A stretch of DNA of 64,000 nucleotides from Candidatus Harpocratesius repetitus (GTDB lineage Archaea > Asgardarchaeota > Lokiarchaeia > Sigyniarchaeales > Promethearchaeaceae): positions 652,448 to 716,447 of the forward strand of contig JAIZWK010000001.1 of assembly GCA_021498095.1 (NCBI GenBank). Direction: 5' to 3'. A program made the translations under genes and the position numbers. The notes under the pieces are model-generated. The model was not told the origin of the DNA. It ran no database searches and saw nothing but the letters and a program-made list of their open reading frames with translations. Below are positions 1-8,781 of this stretch, in pieces (position 1 is the first letter of the stretch; every line of letters begins with the position of its first letter).

Positions 1-364
1 AAGCAATTCGAAGCATGTCCATTCCAGTTAGCCCTGTTTTGGCGGGTTTTACCTTAGTCATTAAAGCTTCATTTCCAATTACTACTCCATGATCGTTTAT
101 TCCCATTTCGCCGCCGAACATCCAAAATGGTTGTGAAAGTAAAATTCCATGTGTTTTAATGGAACTCTGATTAGAATTTTGGATTGCTAGTGAGGGTGGA
201 ACAATTGAAATATACGTGCATTTAATCTTTTCATCAATTTTTAATTCTTTGGGTGGATAGTAAACCAAATTCTGAACTTCATCGGGTTCCCGATCTGAAT
301 TTTTCCCAAATAAAAGCCGATTTTGTTTTGTGGCTTCAGGTGCCGCAATAATTGTATCACACAT
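1..364 (-). CDS. Secernin / C69-family dipeptidase-like protein (partial, N-terminal part)
   Basis: The reading frame begins with Met-Cys-Asp-Thr-Ile at 364 and runs off the left edge, so only about 121 N-terminal residues are present. The start MCDTIIAAP, followed by FGKNSDREPDEVQ, is the hallmark of the secernin/peptidase C69 group of N-terminal nucleophile hydrolases. In that family Cys2 becomes the catalytic nucleophile after removal of the initiator Met. The later segment FGGEMGINDHGVVIGNEA also fits the family. Members act as dipeptidases or amidohydrolases in the cytosol; the substrate here cannot be told. The assignment rests on motif recognition and is fairly secure at family level. 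Confidence 0.85.
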   Translation of the reverse strand, partial: MCDTIIAAPEATKQNRLLFGKNSDREPDEVQNLVYYPPKELKIDEKIKCTYISIVPPSLAIQNSNQSSIKTHGILLSQPFWMFGGEMGINDHGVVIGNEALMTKVKPAKTGLTGMDMLRIA

Positions 365-574
365 AATTTTTCCCTATTTCTTTTGTTTGTTGAGTTTAGA
401 TTTTATTAATTATTTAATTTATCAAAAATTACAGCATTAGAGTATCAAATCAAAAAAGATTCAAAAAAAGTAATTTAGTAATCAATTTATTGATTATTTA
501 GCAATTTTCTTATTGATTATAATTATTTACCCATTTAAATTGTAATATATATCTTAGATCTCATCTAATCCATT
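365..574. other. Intergenic, very A+T-rich
   Basis: A 210-base gap between two minus-strand genes. It holds the upstream region of the secernin-like gene with several TATA-like runs (for example around 536-552). No RNA gene or convincing small reading frame is visible. Confidence 0.4.
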
Positions 575-1024
575 TTAATAAATTTTTGAACATTCTTTAT
601 CGATTTCAGTTAAAATTTCTCTAAAATCAGACCACCAGATTTCTCCCCGTTGCCCTGTCAGCATACTATCTAATTTACGACTATTTAAGCAAAATATTTC
701 GTCCTTCAATTTTTTTACCTTTTCTGCCCACAAAGCCGAGTAAACTTGACTTTTGGACACTTTTGCCTTTTTTTCACGCATATCCCAATCCCATTCAGGA
801 TGTTTATTCCCCAGTTTCTCCATCTTTTCTGCTTTCTTCTTTTCAGCTGCTGTAGCAATTTCCTTACAATCTAATGTTACTTGAAATGGCTGTTTTTTCC
901 CATATTTACATTTCCCTTGATATTCGCACGACACGCAATACTCTTGAAAGGAAATTACAAACTCTTCCAACCCGGTGATATTAAAGATTAACTTTCCCAT
1001 GTTCTTAGTGTAATTAACGCCCAT
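575..1024 (-). CDS. Hypothetical protein with Cys cluster
   Basis: 149 residues, not recognised. The N-terminal third carries a Cys group of the form C-x2-C-x5-C (CVSCEYQGKCKYGKK) plus a further Cys about 14 residues later, which suggests a bound metal such as zinc or an Fe-S cluster. The middle is rich in Lys and Glu and probably helical. The gene follows the TraB-like gene by only 7 bases on the same strand, so the two are probably co-transcribed. A second possible start lies eight codons in (Met9, MGKLIF). No signal peptide or membrane segment is seen. Confidence 0.6.
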   Translation of the reverse strand: MGVNYTKNMGKLIFNITGLEEFVISFQEYCVSCEYQGKCKYGKKQPFQVTLDCKEIATAAEKKKAEKMEKLGNKHPEWDWDMREKKAKVSKSQVYSALWAEKVKKLKDEIFCLNSRKLDSMLTGQRGEIWWSDFREILTEIDKECSKIY

Positions 1025-1031
1025 GGGATTA

Positions 1032-2036
1032 TTATATGTTTTGATTTTCCTTTGGATTTACATTTTGCAAATCACTTAGAAGTTCAATAATACCTGGAAC
1101 GTGAAATGCGCCGCAAATAACCAAAATTCGATTGTCAGGAAATTTTTTGTGATATTGACCGATTTGTGCAACCATATATGAATTTCTATCAGTAATAAGG
1201 ATTTGCGTTAACTGAGGGAATTCCTTTTCAAATTCTGCCAGTAATTGTCTCATCCCTTCCTCATCTTCTAAAAGAGCAAAAAGCTCTTCCAATTCAGAGC
1301 GTGTTGTAGGCATCTCTTCTTCTTCTAAAGCATGTATCAAAACTGATGATTCAGACTTATTTGTTAACTGATTTCCTAATTCTGAAATTTTAAGCATTAA
1401 CTCAGATATGGGAAGATCAATTAGTTTAACTGGGATTTGATTAGATTGTACGATATCTATAGCCGTTAAGATTTCTTCCCCTGGCATTATCTGCATAATC
1501 TGACCAAATTGCTGTTGGATTTGTTCTAATGTGGTGAAAAAAGCGTCATTCTCTAGATTTTTAGATATTAGATTCAATTTTTTCTTATTTCTTGAGTTCT
1601 GCTCTAATTCTTTATCTAATTCCATCTTTGTTTCTTTATCTAATTCGTTCCCTAATCCTATCTCAAACTTTTTCCCTAATTCTTTCTTTGATTCTTTTTT
1701 CGAACCTTTTTCTTGATCTTTTTGAGATTCAACTTTTTTTTCCTTTTTTTTATTTTTAATCAATTTTGCATTAACAGATTCTATCTGTACTCCCTTTTTA
1801 ATTGTTGAATTTTGATTTATATTCACGGTTCTTTTAATAACTTTAGAGTCTGATCGAATAGTTTGTCGATTTTTTTGGATTAAAGTTAAACGATCTTCAT
1901 CTAATTCGACCATGACTATATCTGGATGAATCTCGCTAATTGTTCTCTCCACCATCTCTCGGCTTGAATGAGCCAAATGATTTGTCCCTAATATATAAAT
2001 GGTTTGATCTATGCACCGAATTTTATTTACTGCCAT
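1032..2036 (-). CDS. TraB/PrgY family protein with charged insertion
   Basis: 334 residues. The N-terminus IYILGTNHLAHSSREMV followed by DIVMVELDEDR, and the C-terminal ILVICGAFHVPGI, match the TraB/PrgY/GumN fold, in which a GxxH near each end and the ELD/E segment are conserved. Bacterial PrgY reduces peptide-pheromone activity; archaeal members have no firm function. Residues roughly 60-155 are an insertion dominated by Lys and Glu (repeats such as KKESKKELGKKFE) that separates the two family halves and is probably disordered or coiled coil. There are no clear membrane spans. Family placement is good; function is unknown. Confidence 0.8.
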   Translation of the reverse strand: MAVNKIRCIDQTIYILGTNHLAHSSREMVERTISEIHPDIVMVELDEDRLTLIQKNRQTIRSDSKVIKRTVNINQNSTIKKGVQIESVNAKLIKNKKKEKKVESQKDQEKGSKKESKKELGKKFEIGLGNELDKETKMELDKELEQNSRNKKKLNLISKNLENDAFFTTLEQIQQQFGQIMQIMPGEEILTAIDIVQSNQIPVKLIDLPISELMLKISELGNQLTNKSESSVLIHALEEEEMPTTRSELEELFALLEDEEGMRQLLAEFEKEFPQLTQILITDRNSYMVAQIGQYHKKFPDNRILVICGAFHVPGIIELLSDLQNVNPKENQNI

Positions 2037-2233
2037 GAATTTTCACTATTACACTCTTACACTTATTTTCAATGTAGTATCTTTTTCATTTTCACTAAAA
2101 TTACTATTAGAAATGAAATGACGAAAGAAATGGAATAACGATGGAAAAAAGTAATAAAAATTTTTAAATAAAATTGCATATCATATAATTATTTTAAATG
2201 CTATAATTAATTTAGAGCATTGGCTCGATCATT

Positions 2234-2860
2234 TCACTTTATTCGATTCAAAACCAAATCCAAAATCATCCGCGCTACATTGTCGTTATATTCTTTAAAA
2301 CCTTCCTTCTCAATAGCACAAGTTTGGAAAAATTCCTTGACAGTAATTCGTCGCTTTTTGAAATATTCTGTAATTTTTTCTTTAATTTCAGCGATTTTGG
2401 CTTCTTTTTCATCCTCACTGCCTTCCATCAAATCATATTTATTCAAACAAATATAAATCGTCTTAGGCATGTATCGAATTAAATCATAGAGCTTAAATTG
2501 TTCTTTTAATGGTTGATCTAAGGCAAATAGGCCGACTATTTGGCGGGCAATCCGGGAAATTGTGATAATTCCCATACGAATTACTGCTCGATCTCGATCG
2601 CCGCCAGGTGCAAACAGTGTATGAGATGTCCCCGTTTTTTCTTCAACAAAAACTACTTTATTTGGGGTGATAGTTTTGGTAAAACCCTCTCCATCTTCAA
2701 CTTCAATAGCACTTTCGCCTTTAAAATCTTGTTTCTCTATTCGACACTCTACACCGCCCTTGATCTTCCCTATCTTGGCTTTTTCAACATAATCCACAAA
2801 CATCTGCAAGACCGTTGTTTTACCAACGTTCATCGCACCCATTAATCCCAGAATTGCCAT
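2234..2860 (-). CDS. Small Ras/MglA-like GTPase
   Basis: 208 residues. G1/P-loop GAMNVGKT at residues 8-15; a G3-like segment HTLFAPGGD around 80-88, where the usual DxxGQ is replaced by APGGD; G4 NKYD at 140-143. The layout (P-loop at the extreme N-terminus, short switch region, strand of the type 'tlfaPGgd') fits archaeal MglA-like or Arf-like small GTPases, which are abundant in Asgard archaea. It has no C-terminal Cys for prenylation. A Roadblock/LC7 protein, the usual partner class, is encoded about 19 kb away. The substitution at G3 may alter hydrolysis. Confident as a P-loop GTPase; the subfamily is tentative. Confidence 0.8.
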   Translation of the reverse strand: MAILGLMGAMNVGKTTVLQMFVDYVEKAKIGKIKGGVECRIEKQDFKGESAIEVEDGEGFTKTITPNKVVFVEEKTGTSHTLFAPGGDRDRAVIRMGIITISRIARQIVGLFALDQPLKEQFKLYDLIRYMPKTIYICLNKYDLMEGSEDEKEAKIAEIKEKITEYFKKRRITVKEFFQTCAIEKEGFKEYNDNVARMILDLVLNRIK

Positions 2861-2989
2861 TAGTTATTCCCCATTCTTACTGCTTTACACAGTACGTTTT
2901 TTTTTATTTATATAGATCAATTATTTCGCTTTGTTTAATATTTTTCCATGCGATGAACACTTGAAAAATAACTAATCTACTATGTATAA

Positions 2990-3343
2990 TTATGAAATTT
3001 CTAATATTTTCTCAAAGGTTTGCCGGACTATGGTTAAATTTTTGCGGATTTTCTGCTCTGACCATAAATTTTCCTCCATACAACATTTAAATTGAGCAAG
3101 CAATTTGTCCAATTCAATATTCCGTTGAGTTGGTTTAATTTTTAATAAATCATGCAGAGCAACTCCCTTCTGTTCTTCCCATTTTACAATAGCAGTTAGT
3201 CCCATATCGTTAATAGCAGCGCGACATAGGTTTGATTCTTTACTTAATCGTTCAATCATATGTTGAAATGCCACTATTTTATCTGGACTTGAAGATATAA
3301 AGGCGTTAATTTCTCTTAGTTTCAATTTCGAAGCACTTTTCAT
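2990..3343 (-). CDS. Hypothetical helical protein
   Basis: 117 residues, not recognised. Predominantly helical by composition, with two adjacent Cys (KCCMEEN) near residue 90 and one Cys near residue 38. No signal peptide, membrane span or known motif. It stands alone between the GTPase gene and the tRNA gene, on the minus strand. Confidence 0.5.
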   Translation of the reverse strand: MKSASKLKLREINAFISSSPDKIVAFQHMIERLSKESNLCRAAINDMGLTAIVKWEEQKGVALHDLLKIKPTQRNIELDKLLAQFKCCMEENLWSEQKIRKNLTIVRQTFEKILEIS

Positions 3344-3734
3344 TTCTATACCCTCATTAAGTCACTTCACACACATAAATGTGTCGGAAACTGTCGTTGA
3401 AATCTGTCAGCATTCATTAAATCTATATTTTAAATAGCTTAATTAAATTCATTTTTCATTCTTTCATTTCTTGTATCTTTTTTTATCGTTCACTTTACTA
3501 TTCATTCTATCATCTTAGGGTTCTATTTGCTCATGAGTTTCTTTTTCATTATCCCTCTCGCTAATCTGCATACCCCCATCTTTGGGTTTCCTTTTAAAGT
3601 TTATGGCACTTCCGTTAGGCCCATGCTCGAATTAGTTACATTTTTATTAAATCCCGCATGTATCTCATTTGTAGTGAAGTAAAACCTTCTTTCGATCTTT
3701 CGAAGTGTATTTGCTCACGAAATTAGCACCCTAT
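3344..3734. other. Intergenic with a G+C-elevated core
   Basis: A 390-base gap upstream of the tRNA. The central part, about 3535-3665, is visibly richer in G and C than the flanks. It contains one 49-codon frame starting at 3533 on the plus strand with no recognisable motif or ribosome binding site. The composition could mark a structured RNA. Nothing firm can be called. Confidence 0.3.
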
Positions 3735-3864
3735 GGGAGATTAGCTTAGCCTGGTCGAGCGCTGCCCTGATAGCGTCAAAATTTGAAGAGATCGGATTTT
3801 AATCTGATTAGAAATCTTGACTTCTGACAGGCAGAGGTCGGGTGTTCGAAGCACCCATCTCCCA
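3735..3864 (+). tRNA. tRNA-Ile(GAU) with a 56-nt intron
   Basis: Acceptor GGGAGAT (3735-3741) pairs perfectly with ATCTCCC (3857-3863), discriminator A3864, no encoded CCA. D arm around 3744-3760, anticodon stem CTGCC (3762-3766) with GGCAG (3830-3834), variable loop AGGTC, T arm GGGTG-TTCGAAG-CACCC (3840-3856). The loop reads CT-GAT-A and continues with A38 only after 3828, so an intron of 56 nt (3773-3828) sits at the canonical 37/38 position cut by the archaeal splicing endonuclease. Spliced loop CTGATAA gives anticodon GAU, isoleucine. Confidence 0.9.
3773..3828 (+). other. tRNA-Ile intron (position 37/38)
   Basis: Inferred from the interrupted anticodon loop. The 56-base insert should fold with the flanking exons into the bulge-helix-bulge recognised by the tRNA-splicing endonuclease. 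The exact cut sites are placed by matching the standard loop and could be off by a base or two. Confidence 0.75.
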
Positions 3865-4020
3865 CTATATCTAATACTATATATTTTCAAGATCTTGCTT
3901 TGTATTTTCATGATTTTACATTATAATAATCGGATTTTAACTGATTGGATACTTCTATATAAATAAAGGATTAAAAGAATTTTAAAAAAAAAGTTATTTG
4001 ATTTTGAAAAATTCTAAGAT

Positions 4021-6381
4021 TTAGGGTTTTCCAGAATGAGAAGGTTTTTTTACCTGTTGTTTTTTCTGTCGTATTCGAATGATAATCACAGCGATTAATG
4101 AAATGCTTATAGCTGCACCTGCAATAATTGCCAGAATTTGCCATAATTGTCCAAGATCAAGATTATTATCATCTGAAGATGGAGTATTTGAATCTGTAGT
4201 ATCCGTTGGAGAAGTTGTTGTATTTGTGTTAGTGGTCGTGCTTGAGTTTGAGTCTGGGTTTGAATTTGTGTCGTCTGAGCTTGTGCTGACAGTGCGATTC
4301 CAATAATTCATAAGATCTTCCAATGAAACTTGTGGAAAATAGTTCGGATCGAACGAGGTTTGGTTTAAATTATTGGTTATTACGATTGTTTCATTACCAG
4401 TATTATAGTAAATCTCTAGCCATGTAGATTCGTTATTTGCATAGCAGTTATCTGAAATTGTAACATTTTCAAAATCTTCAAAATATACTGGATTAGAAAA
4501 ATTAACTATCCAATTGTGCGTAAAGGTTACGTTTGTAACTTCTGAAAAAATTAAAGGGTAGGAGGAAATATTGGAAAAGACACAATTTTTAATAACAAGA
4601 TTTGTGACATTCCAAAAATCTAAACCACTACCTTCTGAATAGAAAAATGAAGAATTCATTAAAGTAAGGTTAAGAACATTTTCTGCTCTCAATAGGTAAT
4701 TGGTGGAATTTGATACAGAGATATTAAAAAAGGCAATATCTGTAGAATCTACAACTTGGATTCCATCATTTGTGCCTTGAAAAACAGCATTAAGAATGAG
4801 AAAATGTTCACAATTTGTTATATATAATTCTCCAATCTCTCCTAATGTAAGGATCTTATTTGAAACTCCGTAAAAATAGTACATTGGCTTACCATCACGT
4901 GTGTTTGTATCATCGAATACAACATTTGTAATACTACTGAAATCAAACGTACAATGAATAAATGTATTGAAATAACCTGTTACATTTTGGGTGCTTCGTA
5001 AATAAATTCCTTTATTTGTATTACTGAATCGATTATTGCGCAATGTCAGATTAGAAAGAGTGATCGCATATAATGCAACTCCACTTTGTTCAGAAAGAGT
5101 TTGTAAAGTACAATTTAAGATTGAACCAAATTGTGATTCACGAATGATAATACCATACAAACTACCCAGAATAGTTGAATTTTGAATAATAAAATCTTCA
5201 GTATCATAAATCGAAATTCCATTATTACTTGAAGCATTAGTATTACACTGATCAAGTGTAATATTGAATGAATCAACTATTTGGATTCCTGAATAACCCG
5301 AATTTTGAACTTGATAGTGGGAAAAAACAGAATTATTAACGTTATTGATTATTAGTTGGCTATATAATCCTCCTACTTCATTTAATCCTGTCAAATTTTC
5401 GTAATATTTAATGGGTTTTCCATCGATAAGATTTGTTTGAGGGAGAGTCAAATTTCGATTCATTGTATCTAAAATTATGCCTTGGGAGGAGAAAAGGTTA
5501 TTAGTTATTTGTCCACTCTCTGAGGTTGCAATGACCATTGGACCCAATTGAGATACTGTAAAATTGTTAGAATCAATCAAGAAATTTGAATGATCTTCTA
5601 TTATAAGTAAACGACTATAAGAAAATACAGAAGATTCTATTGTATTGTTAATTATATGGCATCCTGTTCCACCTGAAATATCAAAAAGACTACCCTCTTT
5701 TTGTTGAAAGGTGCAATTTTGGATTAGAAATTGATTAGTGTTTTCAAAAGTAATCCCTTCTCTGCGAGAATAAATTTGACATGACTCAATAGTGTTATTT
5801 GATCCATACAAGAAATAAAATCCACGCTGGTTAGCCAGATTATCAGCAAGTGTATGTTCTATATGAATATTCGAAGAATAGCTTGCATAAAATCCATAAG
5901 CATAAGAGGATAAAGAACTATTAACAATAAAGCAATCTTGTACTTCATGTAAATTAACTCCATATACTCCACTGATCGTTGAGATATTTTCAATCCTAAC
6001 ATGTGAAACATTATCAAGAAGAAGCGCAGATAGAAGAAATGCAGGATAAGTTCTTAAAGAAATATTTCGAAGGATTAAGTATCTGTCTGTATTTTTTATA
6101 GAAAAGCAAGATTCACGTTCATCGTATGTATCAATAGAAAAATTACCAATGATATGAGCTGTTTCCCAACTCATTCCTGTTGTTCCATTTCCACCACAAA
6201 AAGCATCCAGTTCAGCATTACCTGATATAATGATTTGAGAGTGCTCAGCAGAGGCTTTTATAACAGGCAATTCTGAATCTATTGGGGCATTTCCCAAGAT
6301 GATCGGAAGATTTCCCGTTAGTAGTAAGATAAATATTCCAATATAGAATACTTTTGAATGTTTGGTTACATATTTTTTCAT
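4021..6381 (-). CDS. Cell-surface right-handed beta-helix (NosD-like) repeat protein
   Basis: About 786 residues. N-terminal basic stretch and hydrophobic segment (YIGIFILLLTGNLPIILG) form a signal peptide. The body is a long run of short Asn-rich units such as FLIQNCTFQQKEG and ITNNLFSSQG, typical of NosD/pectate-lyase-like parallel beta-helices with Asn ladders. A Thr/Ser/Asp-rich linker near residues 700-745 then leads to one C-terminal transmembrane helix (ILAIIAGAAISISLIAVIII) with a basic tail. This predicts a protein anchored in the cell membrane with an exposed, probably glycosylated helix (many N-x-S/T). The ATG at 6381 is preferred over an in-frame GTG three codons upstream. The ligand or enzymatic role is unknown. 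Confidence 0.8.
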   Translation of the reverse strand: MKKYVTKHSKVFYIGIFILLLTGNLPIILGNAPIDSELPVIKASAEHSQIIISGNAELDAFCGGNGTTGMSWETAHIIGNFSIDTYDERESCFSIKNTDRYLILRNISLRTYPAFLLSALLLDNVSHVRIENISTISGVYGVNLHEVQDCFIVNSSLSSYAYGFYASYSSNIHIEHTLADNLANQRGFYFLYGSNNTIESCQIYSRREGITFENTNQFLIQNCTFQQKEGSLFDISGGTGCHIINNTIESSVFSYSRLLIIEDHSNFLIDSNNFTVSQLGPMVIATSESGQITNNLFSSQGIILDTMNRNLTLPQTNLIDGKPIKYYENLTGLNEVGGLYSQLIINNVNNSVFSHYQVQNSGYSGIQIVDSFNITLDQCNTNASSNNGISIYDTEDFIIQNSTILGSLYGIIIRESQFGSILNCTLQTLSEQSGVALYAITLSNLTLRNNRFSNTNKGIYLRSTQNVTGYFNTFIHCTFDFSSITNVVFDDTNTRDGKPMYYFYGVSNKILTLGEIGELYITNCEHFLILNAVFQGTNDGIQVVDSTDIAFFNISVSNSTNYLLRAENVLNLTLMNSSFFYSEGSGLDFWNVTNLVIKNCVFSNISSYPLIFSEVTNVTFTHNWIVNFSNPVYFEDFENVTISDNCYANNESTWLEIYYNTGNETIVITNNLNQTSFDPNYFPQVSLEDLMNYWNRTVSTSSDDTNSNPDSNSSTTTNTNTTTSPTDTTDSNTPSSDDNNLDLGQLWQILAIIAGAAISISLIAVIIIRIRQKKQQVKKPSHSGKP

Positions 6382-6687
6382 ATATTTCACAAACCTAGTA
6401 ATAACCTATGGAATGATATCGGAGCTTTTCCCTAATATTTTTTTTGGAAGTACTTTTCTGATTTTGGGAATTCTTGAAGAAAAATGCATGATTAAGATGT
6501 ATTGATGTATTATATCAACGAAATGTACTATTGAAAAGCATTAATGAAAAGAAAATAACAAAACTGGTAATGGCAATTATATTTGAAACATCTAAAAAAG
6601 TAGTAAAAGTAAAAAAATCGGAAGTAGTAGTAAAATCAGAAAACGTAGTAAAAGCAGAAAAAGAGCAAAAAGAGGAAAAAATAAAGA
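6382..6687. other. Intergenic, Lys-codon-rich low complexity
   Basis: About 300 bases between the beta-helix gene and the 3' end of the DUF47 gene. The plus strand has runs of AAA/AAG/GTA triplets (about 6590-6690), which produce a spurious Lys/Val-rich frame. No RNA gene or conserved motif is seen. Confidence 0.35.
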
Positions 6688-7377
6688 TTAACCTGTGGTT
6701 CGCTTGGCGGTTTTTAAAATTTCAATATAATCGCTTACATCCTCCACTTTATCAGAAATAGTTTCCATCATATCTATAAAATTACAGATCTGCAATGCGA
6801 CAAATGCGTTAAACTCCAAACTTGGAATTTTATTTAAGGCTTCATATAATTGGGAATGTAAAACATCTACTTCATGTTCCATGCTTTGAATTTTCTCACA
6901 AATTTGGAATGTTTCACGATCGTCCATTGATGGAAGATTTTTAATCAGGTTGTATAAGATTTTAGTTGCTTCTACAGATCGCTGTATGATATAGATGCAC
7001 TTCTCAAGTATAGGCATTCCTAGGCTGAAAACATGTTCGTAATTTAATCCCATTAAGCGACGCGCGGCACCATCAGTCGTATTTGCAATACGATCAATAC
7101 GCTTTACTAAATGAGATAAATCTTCCCGCATTTGAGTGGTTAATTCACTTTTAGAGATTTGCACTAAGATTTCTCGACGAATAATATCAGCTTCATTTTC
7201 GAGATGATCCACTCGCTTAAATATTTCATTGGCTAAAGCAACATCTCGTTCATTTACATATATTGAAAAGCCGCGTTCAAATTCTACTACAGTTTCAAGG
7301 ACTTTTTGCATATGGTTGTTCGCCATTTCATAGATATTGGCGCTACTTCGATTTTGTAAAAATGTTTTTAATGACAT
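6688..7377 (-). CDS. DUF47 / PhoU-like regulatory protein
   Basis: 229 residues, all helical, matching the DUF47 (TIGR00153) family of PhoU-like proteins. It has a repeated pattern of the type E-x3-D-x6-R (DHLENEADIIRREI near residues 50-64; SMEHEVDVLHSQL near 165-180). These are three-helix bundles that bind metal clusters and usually accompany phosphate transporters. It is the last gene of the ABC importer operon, about 130 bases after an ATPase gene, which suggests it controls that transporter. The ATG at 7377 is chosen because GGTGA lies five bases upstream of it. Confidence 0.85.
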   Translation of the reverse strand: MSLKTFLQNRSSANIYEMANNHMQKVLETVVEFERGFSIYVNERDVALANEIFKRVDHLENEADIIRREILVQISKSELTTQMREDLSHLVKRIDRIANTTDGAARRLMGLNYEHVFSLGMPILEKCIYIIQRSVEATKILYNLIKNLPSMDDRETFQICEKIQSMEHEVDVLHSQLYEALNKIPSLEFNAFVALQICNFIDMMETISDKVEDVSDYIEILKTAKRTTG

Positions 7378-7509
7378 ATGGTTCACCGCGCATTAGATTC
7401 GAATTATTCGAAAAATATTATATTATTATTATAGAGATACAAGATAAAAAATTATGATTAATTGATTTAATAATTTTGATTATTGATTTTATAAATTCAT
7501 TTTTTAGAA

Positions 7510-8760
7510 TTAATTTACTCTTAGAGTTGCTTCTAATTCTGGTTGGGGTATTTGGGGGAATACTATTACATATTGGCTGGGATAATATATTGTAATTGTT
7601 TCACCTACTTGAAAATTATGTACGGCTACTCTTGTCGTAGGAATTTCTATTTTTATCAATTTTTTAGGGGGTTCTAAAGATAATTCAACACAATGATTTT
7701 TCATTGAATGAGTTTTATTTCCATTTACAAAAGTCTCCAATTGATATGGTGCCAACATTTCAATCCTAAGCCACGCGCCCATGAACTTTACGCGATTTAC
7801 TTTTCCAACAATACTATTTGTCTTATCTTGACGCCGCTTATGACGTGCTTGAAAGTATTGCGATCTAATCAAAAAAGTAACTTTATCACCGATCTCAAAA
7901 TTCTTTTCTGTTTTGGCAAATAAAAAGAAACCTTCTTTGGTCTGAATAACAACACGCTGTAAGGGTTTACCTTTAAATCCAATCTTTTCCACCATTCGCA
8001 CTTCTACTACTTTACCATTGAAATAATTCATTTCAGTTGAGAAAAAATTAGCTACAAACAAATCAACAGGTTCATATAATATCTCTTGAGGTGTTCCAAT
8101 CTGACGAATTCTTCCTTGATCTAAAACAACAATCCGATCTCCCATCATTGCTTCTTGCATATCATTCGTGACGTGCACGGTTGTCATTTGTAATTCCTTA
8201 CTTTTTGCAATCTTTCGTACTTCTCGCCGTAAATTCATTCGAAGTCCAGCATCTAGTGCTTTAAATGGTTCATCTAAAATAAGCAATCCTTTTTGTTCTA
8301 AAGCCATTATAGCCCGAGCAAGAGCAATTCGCTGCTGCATCCCTCCAGAACATTCATGAGGAAGGGCAGAGCCGCGACCTTCTAATCTTACTAGTTCTAA
8401 AACTGCTTCTCCAATTGCATATGTTTCAGTATGATTGGATTCATGCATATGACGAGCATAACAAATATTATCTAAAACAGTAAGGTGTGGAAAAAGAGCA
8501 TAAGATTCAAACATCACTCCACAATGTCTTTCATATGGTGGAAAATGTGTTACATCAACACCATCAAATAGAATTTGACCTTTAGTTGGTTGATAAAGTC
8601 CAGATAAAAGACCAACTAAGCTTGTTTTTCCTGCTCCTGTCGGTCCCACAATTGTTAAATATTCTTGATCTTCAATAATTAAATTAATATCATGTAAGAT
8701 TTCAACCTTATTTTGAATAAATGATACGTGTCTGAGTTCTACTCTAACCATTTTTATCAC
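7510..8760 (-). CDS. ABC transporter ATP-binding protein (consensus motifs)
   Basis: 416 residues. Walker A GPTGAGKTS at 39-47, signature CSGGM at 137-141, Walker B LLILDEP at 159-165 with the catalytic Glu, H-loop His in TVHVTNDM. The C-terminal 180 residues are TOBE-like regulatory domains, as in CysA/ModC/PotA-type importers. It is the second of two non-identical ATPases in the operon, 21 bases after the other. Its motifs are close to consensus, so it should be able to hydrolyse ATP. It starts at GTG 8760 or at ATG three codons further in. It powers uptake through the fused permease; the substrate is not determined. Confidence 0.9.
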   Translation of the reverse strand: MIKMVRVELRHVSFIQNKVEILHDINLIIEDQEYLTIVGPTGAGKTSLVGLLSGLYQPTKGQILFDGVDVTHFPPYERHCGVMFESYALFPHLTVLDNICYARHMHESNHTETYAIGEAVLELVRLEGRGSALPHECSGGMQQRIALARAIMALEQKGLLILDEPFKALDAGLRMNLRREVRKIAKSKELQMTTVHVTNDMQEAMMGDRIVVLDQGRIRQIGTPQEILYEPVDLFVANFFSTEMNYFNGKVVEVRMVEKIGFKGKPLQRVVIQTKEGFFLFAKTEKNFEIGDKVTFLIRSQYFQARHKRRQDKTNSIVGKVNRVKFMGAWLRIEMLAPYQLETFVNGNKTHSMKNHCVELSLEPPKKLIKIEIPTTRVAVHNFQVGETITIYYPSQYVIVFPQIPQPELEATLRVN

Positions 8761-8781
8761 AGTTTATATAATTGTTTTTTT

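Noticed and set aside
1531..1716. Plus-strand frame rich in Phe/Ser opposite the TraB-like gene
   Set aside because: It is the shadow of the Lys/Glu-rich insertion of the TraB-like gene; no start signal or family.
6531..6761. Lys/Val-rich plus-strand frame of 76 codons
   Set aside because: Low-complexity AAA/GTA repeats and overlap with the 3' end of the DUF47 gene; no family resemblance.
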